Below the pieces are notes generated by a model. It did not search any database. It saw only the letters and a list, made by a program, of their open reading frames with translations, and was not told where the DNA came from. Positions 32,382-43,848 of a DNA stretch of 64,000 bases are shown piece by piece. The translations under genes were made by a program, and so were the position numbers. Positions within the stretch are counted from its first letter, which is position 1. Each line of letters begins with the position of its first letter. This DNA is from Xenoacremonium recifei (taxonomy: Eukaryota; Ascomycota; Sordariomycetes; Hypocreales; Nectriaceae), in NCBI GenBank assembly GCA_012184525.1, contig WOFQ01000001.1, forward strand, positions 248,001 to 312,000. Direction: 5' to 3'.

Positions 32382-32960
32382 ATTAAATTTGCTCGTTGCG
32401 GCATGCTAAAGACCCGGATAATGCACAACTGAGGATGGCACCTTTCTATAATTGATTCATCTTGAATTATAGGCAATTATGTTTAGCATTCATTCATGTA
32501 CTTGGGTATATTTATTGATAGGGCTCGGATCTAGTCGATGTGCCAGGTAGTATGAAAACGCCTGTTCTGTGTGATGGCCAAATAATAGCAATTCCTTCAG
32601 GCATCCAACTAATTGACTTCTCCATACACGTTCACGCACCCCCTTAGAAGTTACCAAAATTTGAGGAAACCATGATTCGTCTTATCATGCAGACGCGGCC
32701 TACGGGTGAAGCTAGGGTGCTAAAAGGAATCGGCTATTTTGGCGAAGCCGGCTTATCTTTTCCCCATCCCCAAACTGGCACTTATTATCAGCGGAGCTGC
32801 TGGCCGCCCAGGATAGTCTTCCATTCTCCTCCGCATCCTCAAACACTCGAGCAACGACGCTTCGGTAGTGGAACCTCAATACAGTATTGGTGAGCTTCTT
32901 CCTCAATCCAATTGCGAGGGATCCGGTCAATTTCGATTGATTCCCTCCTCAGCAAGCACC
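32382..32960. other. Intergenic, promoter of second Zn2Cys6 regulator
   Basis: 579 bp with an A/T-rich first half (3' UTR of the transporter) and a C-rich segment before the regulator start. No CGG-N4-CCG element was noticed here. Confidence 0.4.
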
Positions 32961-35282
32961 ATGTCACTCTACAACAATACCAGACCACAACTACGCCCTC
33001 CTCCAGGACGCAGGCGTACCAGAGCTCAGGCTGCCTGCATCAGCTGTAAGGAACGAAAACTCAAGGTGATATGCACCCAATTTTCAATCAATATCGAGCT
33101 GTCTGCTGACACTCGCTCAAGTGCGATGACCAGGTTCCATCGTGCGCCAATTGCAAAAGACTTAGCCTTGGTATACCCTAGACTCACCCAAGGTCATCGC
33201 TGAGTATGCTAATGATGTACATAGCTTGCCTTGTTGAAGATCCCTCCACAAAGCGCCAGCTCCCGCGAAACTACTTGGAGACCTTAGAAGAACGCGTTGA
33301 GGGATTGGAGCGTCTTCTCCGACAGCAGGGTCAATCGCAAGCATCCGCCAAACCACCGCCCACAGGCAACGGAAATCTTGATTATTCAGACGTGGCAATG
33401 CCATCTTCATCTCCGGAACGAGATGGGAGTTGCGAACCTCCTGATCTAATTTCCAAAGCCGGCGTTCTAAGTCTCCATGCCACTGGAGCTGAGCCGCATT
33501 ACTTTGGGCCGTCATCCATCTTCTCATTTTCCCGGGTCGTTCACGCGTGCGTGCGTCAAGCCGTGCAGAGGAAGCCTGGCGATGGTACATTCAACCCAGA
33601 TCTGGACGACATGGATGCGTCTTCGTTTCTTCCTTGCCGCCTTCCAAGCTACGAAGTTGGGGTGGCGCTCAGCAACGCATACTTCGAGAATGTGCATCTC
33701 CAGTATCCATTCTTGCATGAGCCGACATTCAGACAATGGGAAACCAACACCTTCGGGTTAAATGCCATGATTGCCAGCCCTGCCGAACTCTTTTTTGTCA
33801 ACATAGTTCGTAGAAGGGTTCCCTCCTTCAGGGATCCATTACTGACGATAATCAGGTGTATTCAATCGGGGCTCTGCTAAAGCCCAGTCAAAAGTCTCTG
33901 TCACAGGTACGCCCGCAGTGTTTCGTATCTTCGCTATGGCCGAGTTTAGCTGACAATTTCCAGCAACTTTACGCCTCAGCCCTGTTGTATATTGATCACG
34001 TTCTCTCCAATAAGAATCTCGTATCTATCCAAGCATTACTTTGTTGCGCCCTCTTCTCACTCAGGTCATCGGTGGGCCCGTCTGTATGGTCAGTTAATCA
34101 GGATGTGCCCCTACGTCAGTCATTAACAGCCACAAGGAACCTCTCAAGCCTTGCGTTACGACAATGTATCGAGCTTGGTTATCATCGAAACGTTAAGAAG
34201 ATCAGGTTAAAAACGAATATTCTGGGTTTGGAACTACGCAAAAGAGTCTTTTGGTGTGCATACCAGATGGATTGTACTTCATCGGTCAACTTGGGGTTTC
34301 CCCTAAGCCTGCCGATCTCAGAGATCGACACCGACGTAAGCGTCCACATATGAGACCCAGACGGCCATACCACTGACGGGTGATGAACTTTTAGTTTCCT
34401 TTAGATATTGACGACTCATCCATCACTGAATCGGGTATTCATGGGTTCATACGGCAATCATCAACAGACCCTATAACTACAACATCGCATGCGTTGCACC
34501 AATTCCGGATCCGTTGCATCTGGGCCCGAATTTACTCACTGCTGTACTCCAATGCCGCGATTTCACAACATAATCGCCAAAGTTATCAAGCTCAAGTGCA
34601 ATCATTGCGTAAAGAGCTGGAGGACTGGATGGCTGAGACACCTCCAGAACCCCGCCGGGCCAATGCCCCAATAACCATTTTTGGAACGCTTAATGGGTAC
34701 AAAATCACTTACAACGAGACAATTCTGTTTCTCTACCGTGGCCAACTCACAGACAAAGAGAACATGCAGGACAACGTGTTTCTTGAATGTATGAAAGCTG
34801 CCACCGACATCTGCGAGTCCTGCAAACGTCTCTACATTGGGAAACCAATAAACTACACCTGGTCAATTCTCCACGCCATCTTCTTAGCAGGGTTGACATA
34901 TTTGCACTGTCTTTGGACTTCATCAGCCGTCCGACAGGCGCTGCGGATTGATAGTGTCAGCAATACCTTTACGACTTGCACGATGCTGCTGACCATTATG
35001 GCGGAACGCTGGGAAGCCGCGGCACCATATCGAGACTTGTTCGAAGCGTTATCCTCACGAGCCATGGCTATGATGGCTGAACGAGGTCAAAATGAGACAA
35101 CACCGACGTTGCCAGCAGCATCTACGGAGTTTGGCAATTCGAACACAGAAGACTTAACACAGTGGACGGCTCAAATTGCCGACCTTGGTATGCCCGATAC
35201 CTTTAGCATTCTGTTAGGTGGCCTTATTGGGGATTATGATTTGGAGGGACCGGAGGCTACTCAGGGTTTATGGGAGTTCTAA
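32961..35282 (+). CDS. Zn2Cys6 transcription factor with fungal MHR domain
   Basis: Seven exons: 32961-33065, 33122-33170, 33225-33805, 33856-33906, 33964-34088, 34137-34335 and 34395-35282, giving 665 residues. The zinc cluster is complete (C26, C29, C36, C43, C46, C53) but spread over three exons. A linker and coiled coil follow (YLETLEERVEGLERLLR). The fungal-specific domain is recognisable from FFVNI-VYSIGALL through YASALLYIDHVLS, SLALRQCIELGYHR and KRVFWCAYQMD to FPLDIDD. Several introns are open if retained (48-59 bp), so unspliced reading would mislead gene callers. It is probably the regulator of the adjoining oxidase/transporter pair. The target is inferred from position only. Confidence 0.92.
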
Positions 35283-37817
35283 TTTTGTTAGGATAGAAGC
35301 TTTGAGTGTTACAGACCGTAGTAGGCCTCAAGCAGGTTACGAAACGGTCCACTCTCGAGCTACCTCAGACGACCTTACAGGTGTATAATGAGACAAATGA
35401 CTTTTTCGCGGCAGTAATGGTCTGGAGTGAGTATGGACTACTCGAGCGACGAAATTTTCAACAGGATCAGAACCGGTGTAGATCCTCTCCGAGGCATCTA
35501 AAAGGTCTGGATCCGAAGAGTGCAACGTGTCATGCATGGTAAGCATCTTAAGGTGCACAAACCAAGTGTTTATCTGACAGCTCATGTTAACCCGCATGAG
35601 GTTCGGTGTCCTTTCCCGACATATTGAGGCAACACCAATCGCGATCAGGACATTCCATCAACTACCGAGAGATGGGAGGACAGGGGTTGAGGCAAGGAGC
35701 CAAACACGGCATCTGAGCACGGCGCGCCTTGCCGACTTTGTGAACTTTGTGCCTGACTCGGCAGGCGGAGAAGGACTAAGGGCGACGATCCCTTTTTGAG
35801 GTGTACTTAAACGAGGTCTCTTGAAGCAAAGATGTCCTGATGGCTATAGTAGGAAACAAATTAAACAAATTCGCAGACCGGTCTGTGAGGGGCAAGGTCA
35901 GAGTCATGGTTCCTCGCGATTGGGCCGGCCAGGGGCGAAGTGGGCGGGCATCAGGTCCCAACCAGAGACGGCGTCTCCCTACCCGACGTCATCGCACAGC
36001 ATCTCGCGATGGCAGTTCCTTGCTACTGCGACGGGCGCCATCTTGCGTTCCAAGGATTCAGGGTCGGCGGTGCGGTAGAAGGAGGGGACTAGCGAGGGCG
36101 CATCTGCCGACCTGGTGAAGGAGATTTCGAAGGTAGCCCGTTAGTAGCGATTCCACTTCCTCCAGCCAGGGGTCCCGGGCAGCATGCAAGACACGGCACC
36201 AGCGCGAACGTCTAAAAGAAAATCAGCGGCAAGCTCGTTGCCATCGTGGAGATGATCACTGCATCCAGAATCCCAATTGCTCAATGGCGCATTGACAAGC
36301 CCGCTCGGCGTCGTGGTCGAGCTTCCTGGAGCCCAACAGGAACGAATAATGGCCCTGGAGGCGGGGAGAAACAGGGGACCCGGTCAGTAGGGGACCAAAT
36401 CGGCCTTTCATGGCTGCCCAAGTGGTGGAGTCGCAGCACCGCATGGCGCATGAGGTGGAGGGAGAGGCTCAAGCCTGCGGTGGCCAACGAGGTGGACAAG
36501 GCGAGCGCTGACAGGGTGCACGAGGATGGGACAGAGGACGTGGCTCGCTGCAAGAGATGCGGCATGGCTCGATGGCGTGGGAGCATATAGGGGAGCCGGG
36601 GCGTTATTCGCTGTCGTGGGCGAGGTGATGAAGGAGGAGAAGAGAAGCGCTGTGGCTGTCGCCGGGCCAGAGATGAAGTTGCGCCCGGCACGTGAAATCA
36701 ACAGGGGAAGGCGCCAACAACAACAAACAAAAGGGCAAGAACGCTTACATACATATACATATACGATGTGCTCTTTCCAAAATGTGCACAGGTACCGTAC
36801 CTGAGGTGCTATTCCGTACCTGACTGACTTTGCTGCCGCATTCTTCCTCCAGCATCACCACCACCTCAAAGATCATCAGCCATCGCCCTTTTCGCCCCGG
36901 GATCCTCCAACAAGGCTCATCCCGACACCGAGGATCCGGCCTCCGGCTAAAAACGCCCACCCCACTTTCTTAGCAGCTCATTGGGCCTCCAGGGCACCAC
37001 CTCGTTCTGTGCGCCGTGCCGTCAGCGACAATAGCGGCATCGAAGAAAACGACCCAAGTTACGCAAAGGGTCCTCTGCATCTCGGCTTTGGAGCAAAATT
37101 CTCCTTTGGGACTCGGTCGAGTACTCTACCAGAATCCGTCTTGATACTGCATCCTCGAGTTGCAGTATTTAAATCGCCGTCTTTGCCTCTCGCCTCTTTC
37201 GCTACCACAGACAGCTCCTGGGTCAGCTCAGCATCACGAGGACCCTCACCCTCACCACCTGCGCCATCCACGCCGCTCCAGTGACCTCTTTACGAGCCCA
37301 TTCGTCTGCAGCAGGGTCACACGCAAGTCATCATCCTTCTTCACCTCCCGAGCTTCGCCCACTGCCCGACGGCGAATTGAAACAGACTCCAGCTCCCCTG
37401 GACCCTTGTCGTTTGAGTCCGTCTCAAACCTGCCTGGAAGCTTCCGCGCCGTTTTTCTTGGACGGAGCGGGGCCTGGAACAGACCAACGTCATCGCCCAT
37501 CATCCACCCTCCAATCCATGACCAGGGCCATCAGCTCTCATCTACCCTCCATCTTCTCCCCTCCTGACCATATTTTACCTCCCTCTCCTCACCTCGTTCT
37601 GAATCCTTAACGGGCTTCGCCTCTGATCGACTCGGGTGCTGGTATTGCCCTGAATATCATCTTCAACTTCTCGCGCGCCTGTTAAGATACCCGACTTATA
37701 CGTTTTGCTTCGCCCCTCCATCGACGTCACAAGCCCAGCTAGCCTGCTTGAACGTCGTATCGACCGAACCACACCACATTCTCCCGCCACAATCCCAATT
37801 CCCGCACAGAATCCATC
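35283..37817. other. Intergenic, long promoter and leader region
   Basis: 2.5 kb without a convincing gene. Many overlapping frames between 35800 and 36800 lack domains. A TACATA repeat lies near 36748-36762. From about 36800 to 37817 the plus strand is C/T-rich and resembles a long promoter and 5' leader of the DUF8035-like gene, with CTCACC-rich stretches. Confidence 0.5.
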
Positions 37818-39674
37818 ATGGCCGAGCGCTGGGATAGAGACCGCTTCATGTCTGAGCGGAGCAGTCGCGAGCAGCTACCTCGCGATGATGATATTGCCTA
37901 CATGAGAGGAGGCCGCGGACGTGCTCCCTCTGAAGATAATCGGCGAGATCGCCGATTCAACCGTTCTTACGACGATGACGACATGGTCCGAGATCGACGG
38001 TATTACGATGATGAGCCTCGTTTCGTGCCTCGTCGAGAGCGCGACCGTTCTCCCCCGGAGTTCACACGACGAGTGGTGCTGGAAAAGGAGCGAGAGCGCG
38101 ACTACTACCCTCGAAAGGACTCGCCTCCCCGACGGCCAGGCTTTCTCCGCCGTCAATCTTCGCTTGATACCTTTGATCGCCCTCCGATCTTCCATCGACG
38201 AGAGGAATATCCTCCCCCAGCTCGCCGTGAAGACATCCGGCGAGAAGACTTCCGCGCGCCGCCTTATGTGCCGATTCCTCTCCCCAAGACCCGCGGACTT
38301 CCGCCTCCTCGACGATTCCGTGAGCGGGAATTCTATGAAGACATCGATGTTGCTGAGCCCGACTTCTACGGGGACGATGACTTCCGCCCATATCCAGAGC
38401 GTGTTCGCGAGCGAGAGTTCATTCGTGATTCTCGACGGCGTCGCGACCGCCGAGGTCGCAGCCGCAGCCGTGAATCCCGCAGCACTCGGACTCACTCGCA
38501 CAGAAGCAGCTCGTCTGGCTCATCTGTCTCCTCCAGCAGCAGTGGCGGAACGACCGTCAAGAGCGAGTATCCCAAGAAGGGCAAGACTCGCATCCCTGCC
38601 AAGCTCGTGTCTACCAAGGCCATCATCGATCTGGGTTACCCCTTTGTCAGAGAGGTAAGAGCTGAAACGCCTTGTACAACGGGTGACGTCTAATCGTTTT
38701 CGTCTAGGGCAACACCATCATCATCCAGAAGGCCTTGGGCCAGGACAACATTGACGAACTGCTCCAGCTGAGTGAAGAGCATAAGCGTAAGACCCAAGAC
38801 CGCCACCTCTTACGCCATATCTGATGCTTACTCGCGTTGCAGTTGCGGCCCAGGAATACGCGGCCCTCGAGGGAAAGCCGCCGATGGCAGCTCTTCCCGC
38901 CCCTCCTCAGCAGTCGAAGCCTGCTCCCTCGAAGTCGCCTGAAACCAGCGCTCCTACTCAGGCGCCGCCACCGCCTGGTCCTCCAGCTCAGGCTCCTCCT
39001 CAGCAGTCTGCACCGCCTCAGGCCCCCCCTCCCATGGCCGCGCCGCAGCCCCGACCGGCCCCTCCGCCGCAGATGATGCCTCCGCCTCCGCCTGCTAACA
39101 TTCCCCGGACACCGGGACCTCCCGCCCCCGTGGTCATCACTGCAGGCCCGCCGCGTGTGACCGAAGACGTGTATGAAGACACTTATATTCGTGACGTCTC
39201 CCCAGACAGATCCAGCGTCTCATCCTCGAGCTGGGATTCTCGTTCCTACCATCACCATGGCCACCGTCGCGAGCGATCGGCGCCCGTTCCAGTTGGGCCC
39301 CTGGCCTTGGTTGAGCGGTCGCGGTCGCGATCCCGCAGCGGGCGTGAGATTCGGGCTGAGATCAAAGCCCTGGAGCGTGAACTGGCTCATCGTCCTAAGG
39401 GCGGCAGCAGTGAGCGAGACATTGTCCGAGCGGAGCGCCTGTCGGACGGGCAACTGGTCATCTACGAAGAGAACGTCGAGAAGATTGTCGAACGCCCCAA
39501 GCCGCCGCGCATTGAGAAGGACAAGAAAGGTAGGATGTCCATTAGCGTGCCAAGATTCCGTTGAAGGTGCGCCTTGATTCAGTGGTTGATTGGCGTTGAG
39601 AACTGGCGGCTGACTTGAGCTGCACAGGACCTCCTCCGGCGCTGATGCGAGCCATGCTGGCTACGTTGACATGA
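37818..39674 (+). CDS. Arg/Ser- and Pro-rich DUF8035-type fungal protein
   Basis: Four exons: 37818-38654, 38708-38786, 38843-39529 and 39628-39674, giving 549 residues. The N-terminal half is very rich in Arg, Asp, Glu and Tyr (RERDRSPPEF-like), then SR-rich (RRGRSRSRESRS). A conserved central block follows, KTRIPAKLVSTKAIIDLGYP to VREGNTIIIQKALG and IDELLQLSEEHK, which I match to the fungal DUF8035 region. Exons 2 and 3 join it in phase. A Pro/Gln-rich linker follows, then a second charged region with EIRAEIKALERELAH. The last exon, ending PPALMRAMLATLT, is short but in phase and looks conserved in type. The composition suggests a nuclear or RNA-granule protein. The function is unknown. Confidence 0.88.
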
Positions 39675-40098
39675 CGAACGATCTGATGGATGTTTGAATA
39701 CGAATTTACGACTGCGAATTTTCTTGCAAACTGTGTTGGAGCACGGTCATTTTGTCGAGTATCAAGCTCGCTATTGAAAACAGAAATGCATAAATATAAC
39801 GGCCGACAGTTTGTATCTAGGCGAATTACACTCGGGCACGAACATGGAGCAATATGGTAGAAGGTTGTTACTGGTATAGTCGTTGATGCTGAGAGTAATA
39901 TGGGAGATTGTCAACAGTAGAGCGTATGGAAATAAATAATGACGTTACGACCTAATTTCTAGCCTTGCTCGTGTCTAGACCTGCCCAACCATCATTCCAA
40001 GACGGCTCGTTCCGTACTTCCAGTCCTTTCACCCACGAACTCCAAGCGAATCAAGGGGGTATCTCGTGTACATGGAAAGCAGAGTGAAGAGTCTTCAT
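39675..40098. other. 3' intergenic between converging genes
   Basis: 424 bp, A/T-rich at 39700-39960, consistent with the 3' UTRs of two converging genes. No gene was seen. Confidence 0.5.
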
Positions 40099-40460
40099 CT
40101 ACTGAGTCTTCTTGGCCGACGCGACTCTCTGTCCCTGGGCAGTGTACCGCACATACAAAAAGACGGCCGCACCACCGATGGCAATGAGCACCAAGTTTCC
40201 TACAAGCACACACGCATGTGATTAGCCATGATTCTGAGACAGCATAGCGCAGGTGACATACCAGCGATGAACTTGCCCACTCCGCCTAGAACTTCGACCA
40301 TGCCGTTGACGACGTCGCCGACGAGGGTGAAGAAGCCGCGGACAAAGCCGAGAATGGCGGCAATCAGCGAGTGTACCACGGCGTAGAAGGTGCCGAGGAC
40401 GGAGGCGACGAGCTCGTAGATGGACTTGAAGAGGTCCTCGATAGCAGACGTGATGGCCAT
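40099..40460 (-). CDS. 99-residue hydrophobic membrane protein
   Basis: Two exons, 40262-40460 and 40099-40199, giving 99 residues. The 62-bp intron has a GTATGT donor, a GCTAATC branch-like site and a TAG acceptor. The first 65 residues are an amphipathic or hydrophobic series (SVLGTFYAVVHSLIAAILGF, then further VVNGMVEVLGGVGKF repeats). A TM segment follows, LVLIAIGGAAVFLYV (about 69-83), and a basic tail, RYTAQGQRVASAKKTQ. Such proteins occur in many ascomycetes without a known function. An ER, mitochondrial or lipid-droplet location is possible. Reading through the intron would give a wrong C-terminus. Confidence 0.75.
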
Positions 40461-41374
40461 TTTGGTGTTTGTTAGTGTTGTTGGGATGTTTGGATGCTTA
40501 GTGTTTGTTCAGTTGTCTGTAAAGTCTGCAGGTTGCGAGTGTCAAAATTCGATGTTTGGAGAATGACTGAGCTCAGGTAATTGCTTTGTATTTATCTCTA
40601 TTTATTTTGCATCATTTGTGACCTCTGCAACTTGCAAGTCGTGACGTCGTCATGCTCGCATCCTGATGGGCCAGGGCATGTGACGTCACGGAATCGGCCT
40701 AGGACAAAACATCACCACGCGACTTGCTTTAGGGGGGGCTTCATTGGTGTGCGCGATCGAGATGGAATGTCGCTAGCCTCATTGGACGGTCTGTTTGCAG
40801 ACGGTTTGAGGATAACGTGGGAGGGGAGTGATCACATGGGTTGTGACTAGGAGAATCATGAAATGCGATGGTGGAGGGGTCATCATGAGGGCTGTTATGA
40901 GCCGAGGGCGTAGACAGTGGGAAAGTGAGGCTGTCGGTACATGCTTGCTAACTTATGGTTTCCGTACAGCTTGAGGCCCTAATGCGAATAGCGTAGTAAG
41001 GTCATTTCGATGTCCTATGGGCTGTGCCACCACTCGATTAACACGAGTGCTATGGGTGCAACTCCATTCTGTCTGGATCTTCTCCTCCCCAAACACAGAG
41101 TGCAAAAGATGTGTTGGTATAATGCACTCTTAATAACGAGGAACTAAGAAGTTTTCCGATTTCTCGACTGAATATACAACCTCTGTATAGAGTTTAATAC
41201 CGTTGCGACATCGGTCTCCTGTCTCTGGTTGGACAAAATGTCAATTACATCATCACGTCTGCCCCTACGACATATAATATATATGCGGAAGGTTGCTGCA
41301 TATACACTGTCCTTTCATAATTTCCACGCCTTAATACTCCGAATTACTTGCAGCAGCTTTAAAGGGTTTGAGCA
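40461..41374. other. Intergenic divergent promoter
   Basis: 914 bp between divergent small-membrane-protein and HhH-like genes. It contains a CRE palindrome (separate entry), a second TGACGTCG half-match at about 40642 and an A/T-rich patch near 41150-41290. No gene was seen. Confidence 0.5.
40681..40688. promoter_or_regulatory. CRE palindrome TGACGTCA
   Basis: A perfect TGACGTCA, the consensus for CREB/ATF-type bZIP factors (Atf1/AtfA in fungi). It lies 220 bp upstream of the small membrane protein gene, with a near-match TGACGTCG about 40 bp closer to that gene. Stress or cAMP-linked control is plausible but not shown. Confidence 0.5.
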
Positions 41375-42253
41375 ATGGCAAAGTCTAACAAGGATGCATC
41401 ATCGAAGAAGCGCAAACAGCCTCCTACAGCTCCTCGACAAGGAACTCGCAAATCCTCACGAGGCTCCTCACGACCAAACCCATCGCAGGCTCAACTTTTG
41501 AACTTCTTACTCACCAAAGAAGCCGAGAATCTCTGTCGCCCGGATGAGGAGGCCAAATTTCTCGAGTCTCACGGCGATGAAAAGGGCTTGGAGACATATA
41601 CCTCCAGCGTCTTTACACCCTTCCAGGAGCTCGCTTCCGCAATGGTCTTGTCCCGGCCGATCTCCCACGTGCTGGGTCTTCGAGCCATTCGCACCTTGTT
41701 CAGCCCGCCGTACAAACTTAAGACAGCGTCTAAGATCAAGGACGCTGGAAGAGATGCGGTGTACCAAGCGCTCTGTGATGCGCACACACAACACAAAGCC
41801 AAGACCGCTGATCAGTTGGCTCTCCTGGCAGATGTGATCCTGGGCAAGTACACCTCGCCGGCTGACAAACAAGGGGACCATCTTGGGACTGTACTGTCGA
41901 ACCAAAATGTGGAGGAAGCCCTTGCTGAGCTTACAAAAGACATCAAGGGGTTTGGCACTACAGGCAGAGACATCTTCCGGCGAAGAATCCAATGGCTTTA
42001 CGAGGCAGCATTCCCGTTTGTCGATTCGAGGAGCAGCAAGGGTCTCAGAGCGCTGGGTCTTCCCGACGAAGCAGGGGAACTGGTTAAGGTGATCGAGCAT
42101 CACTGGTCAGAGCTTGATACCAGGAGGATGGCACCAGACACCCAGGATGAGAGAAAACGAAGAGTGTTTGTGGTTGTGCTCGAGAGAGTGACTGGCGCGG
42201 ATTTGGAGGGTAAGGTTGACGAGGTGTTGCGAATGGCCGTTGAGAGTGACTGA
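41375..42253 (+). CDS. HhH-GPD/DNA-glycosylase-fold-like protein
   Basis: 292 residues in one exon. A basic N-terminal tail, SSKKRKQPPTAPRQ, could act as a nuclear signal. A helical domain follows with LSRPISHVLGLRAIRTLFSPP, a helix pair and GFGTTGRDIFRRRIQWLYE, which resembles the helix-hairpin-helix element of endonuclease-III-like glycosylases. The catalytic lysine and aspartate of active enzymes cannot be placed with confidence and there is no FeS cysteine cluster, so a non-catalytic or divergent member is likely. Fungal relatives are annotated as hypothetical. The gene is surely coding; the function is tentative. Confidence 0.8.
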   Translation: MAKSNKDASSKKRKQPPTAPRQGTRKSSRGSSRPNPSQAQLLNFLLTKEAENLCRPDEEAKFLESHGDEKGLETYTSSVFTPFQELASAMVLSRPISHVLGLRAIRTLFSPPYKLKTASKIKDAGRDAVYQALCDAHTQHKAKTADQLALLADVILGKYTSPADKQGDHLGTVLSNQNVEEALAELTKDIKGFGTTGRDIFRRRIQWLYEAAFPFVDSRSSKGLRALGLPDEAGELVKVIEHHWSELDTRRMAPDTQDERKRRVFVVVLERVTGADLEGKVDEVLRMAVESD

Positions 42254-42616
42254 TGCTGAACAATTCAGTCCGGTGTGATGGGATTGTATATGCATAACTG
42301 GTTCATTAATCGGGCGCAAACGTAGGAAGTTCAGGTAATGACTGGCGTCCCACGCATCACTCACACAAAGCGTTTTCATCGTTTGAAATGGCCTGTGATG
42401 CCTCATCGTACACAAAGTGACCGTCACCGTCAGACGTTCAATCGAATCTGATTGACGATGAGTGACACGAACCAACAGTTGTGCTATAAACAAGTTCGAT
42501 CTTTAAATTTCTTCACGAATTTGATCCCGCAAATCCATCTCAACTTTCGCATATCACTCCTGAGCGTCTCGTTACTACAATTCTCACATGCACTGACATC
42601 GATACAGTGCGTGACA
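42254..42616. other. Intergenic spacer
   Basis: 363 bp. The frame of the next ORF is open here from a TTG/ATG at 42452, but the translation resembles leader sequence. No other feature was seen. Confidence 0.4.
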
Positions 42617-42931
42617 ATGACTTCCGGCTTCACCCGCAAACCGTTCTTGCTAGACATCAAGCCCGAACCCAAGTCGATACACCACATACCCATGGTTGCA
42701 ATATCATCATGGACGCGTTTCCGCCAGGCTTTGGAAGAGCTGTATGAGAACAACGAATGTGGAGATCCTAACTACTCGGTTGTAAAGGGAGAGGTCTACG
42801 CTGTGGTAACTACCCGCATCCCTCAACCAGGTAATCTGAAGCATCATTTAGAGAACAGCGGAGTCATTCTTAAGACCATTGTGGGGGCGAACGGTATGCC
42901 TTTGCTTGCTATGCTGTATGAGGACTCATAG
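42617..42931 (+). CDS. Small hypothetical protein, first of a related pair
   Basis: 104 residues from the ATG at 42617 (MTSGFTRKP). An upstream start at 42452 would add 55 residues that look like leader, so I prefer the internal ATG. The sequence is mixed alpha/beta with a YSVVKGEVYAVVTT strand pair, a HHLENSGVILK helix-strand and the end MLYEDS. There is no known domain, signal peptide or TM segment. The ORF at 43573 shares the LEN-x-GI/V core. DNA just past this stop also resembles that at 43900-43960, so the two are likely an old tandem duplication. The function is unknown. Confidence 0.5.
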   Translation: MTSGFTRKPFLLDIKPEPKSIHHIPMVAISSWTRFRQALEELYENNECGDPNYSVVKGEVYAVVTTRIPQPGNLKHHLENSGVILKTIVGANGMPLLAMLYEDS

Positions 42932-43572
42932 GGAGGCAACAATGCGGCGGATGACTGCAATGGATGAGCGATAAGAGAGGTTGAAGGAAGATGGTAGTAA
43001 ATAAATTACATTCATTTTGACCTCATGAATTCACTGTTTCTTTGACAATGGAATAAGTTCCCTCAGATATGGGAGACAATATCGCCGAGCTTGAAGAAAT
43101 GTGTTGCTGACACGGCGAGCACATCCGTCGATAGGTCCTTCAACGCCTCGAACTACTGAAAGGAGAAGAGCACTATGTTAATAGCCACCGTAGATCATTG
43201 AGGACCAAAACAAGCAGCAGTTCACGTTGTACGTAGAGCTCAACCGAGAAGAGCTCGGAGACTAGTCGATCACAGCTACATCTATAACGTCTTCAGTCAA
43301 CATATCCACCAGATCACACATGACAGAAAGCTATTCTCACTCAGTGACAAGTAATTGCTTTAAACGGCAGGGTTTCCATTGTATCGAGGTTCTTTGATGG
43401 CCAAAGTGAAACAACGACGGCTCTTCATCCGCATTGTGAGAAGTTGTGATGGTGGTCGACCAGCATCAGCGAAAGAAGGCTTGCAAGTAACGAGCATAAA
43501 TACTTCCATGGTCGCAGCAGAAGAAACCTCACTTCCCAGCCCAAAACTTCTTCTCATATACCAAGAATCAAT
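42932..43572. other. Spacer between the related small ORFs
   Basis: 641 bp with no convincing gene. A plus-strand 90-codon frame (43379-43651) overlaps the second small ORF and is probably non-coding. Confidence 0.4.
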
Positions 43573-43848
43573 ATGTCAGCACGATGGAAACCACGTGGCA
43601 TCCCAGAGGGAATGCAAAGCTTCACATATCGCATCCTTCGTGACGACATAGTAGACAAACCCTCTCTGGCAGCCTTTCTCAACTCGTATGCAGCTCCGAG
43701 CTACGCCTTTATTTCTCGAAGTACCGAGTCAGAGCTGATTATTGTGGTGTGCCATCAAAATGCTGCCTGCTTTATCGCTGAGTTGGAGAACAGGGGCATT
43801 GTTAGGAAAAGGTCTGCGGGGAACGAGGTGACGCGAGACTCGTCTTAA
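43573..43848 (+). CDS. Small hypothetical protein, second of a related pair, possibly truncated
   Basis: 91 residues, MSARWKPRGIPEGM to NEVTRDSS. Its SYAFIS-STESELIIVVC strands and AELENRGIVRK helix parallel YSVV-VYAVVTT and HHLENSGVILK of the ORF at 42617. The frame stops early. Sixty bases further on, codons GMTVFFLLLYKDS-stop match the other copy's terminal GMPLLAMLYEDS-stop. The intervening insert begins GT and ends CAG like an intron, but splicing there would put a stop right after the junction. The copy may be decaying or carry a frameshift. The function is unknown. Confidence 0.4.
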   Translation: MSARWKPRGIPEGMQSFTYRILRDDIVDKPSLAAFLNSYAAPSYAFISRSTESELIIVVCHQNAACFIAELENRGIVRKRSAGNEVTRDSS

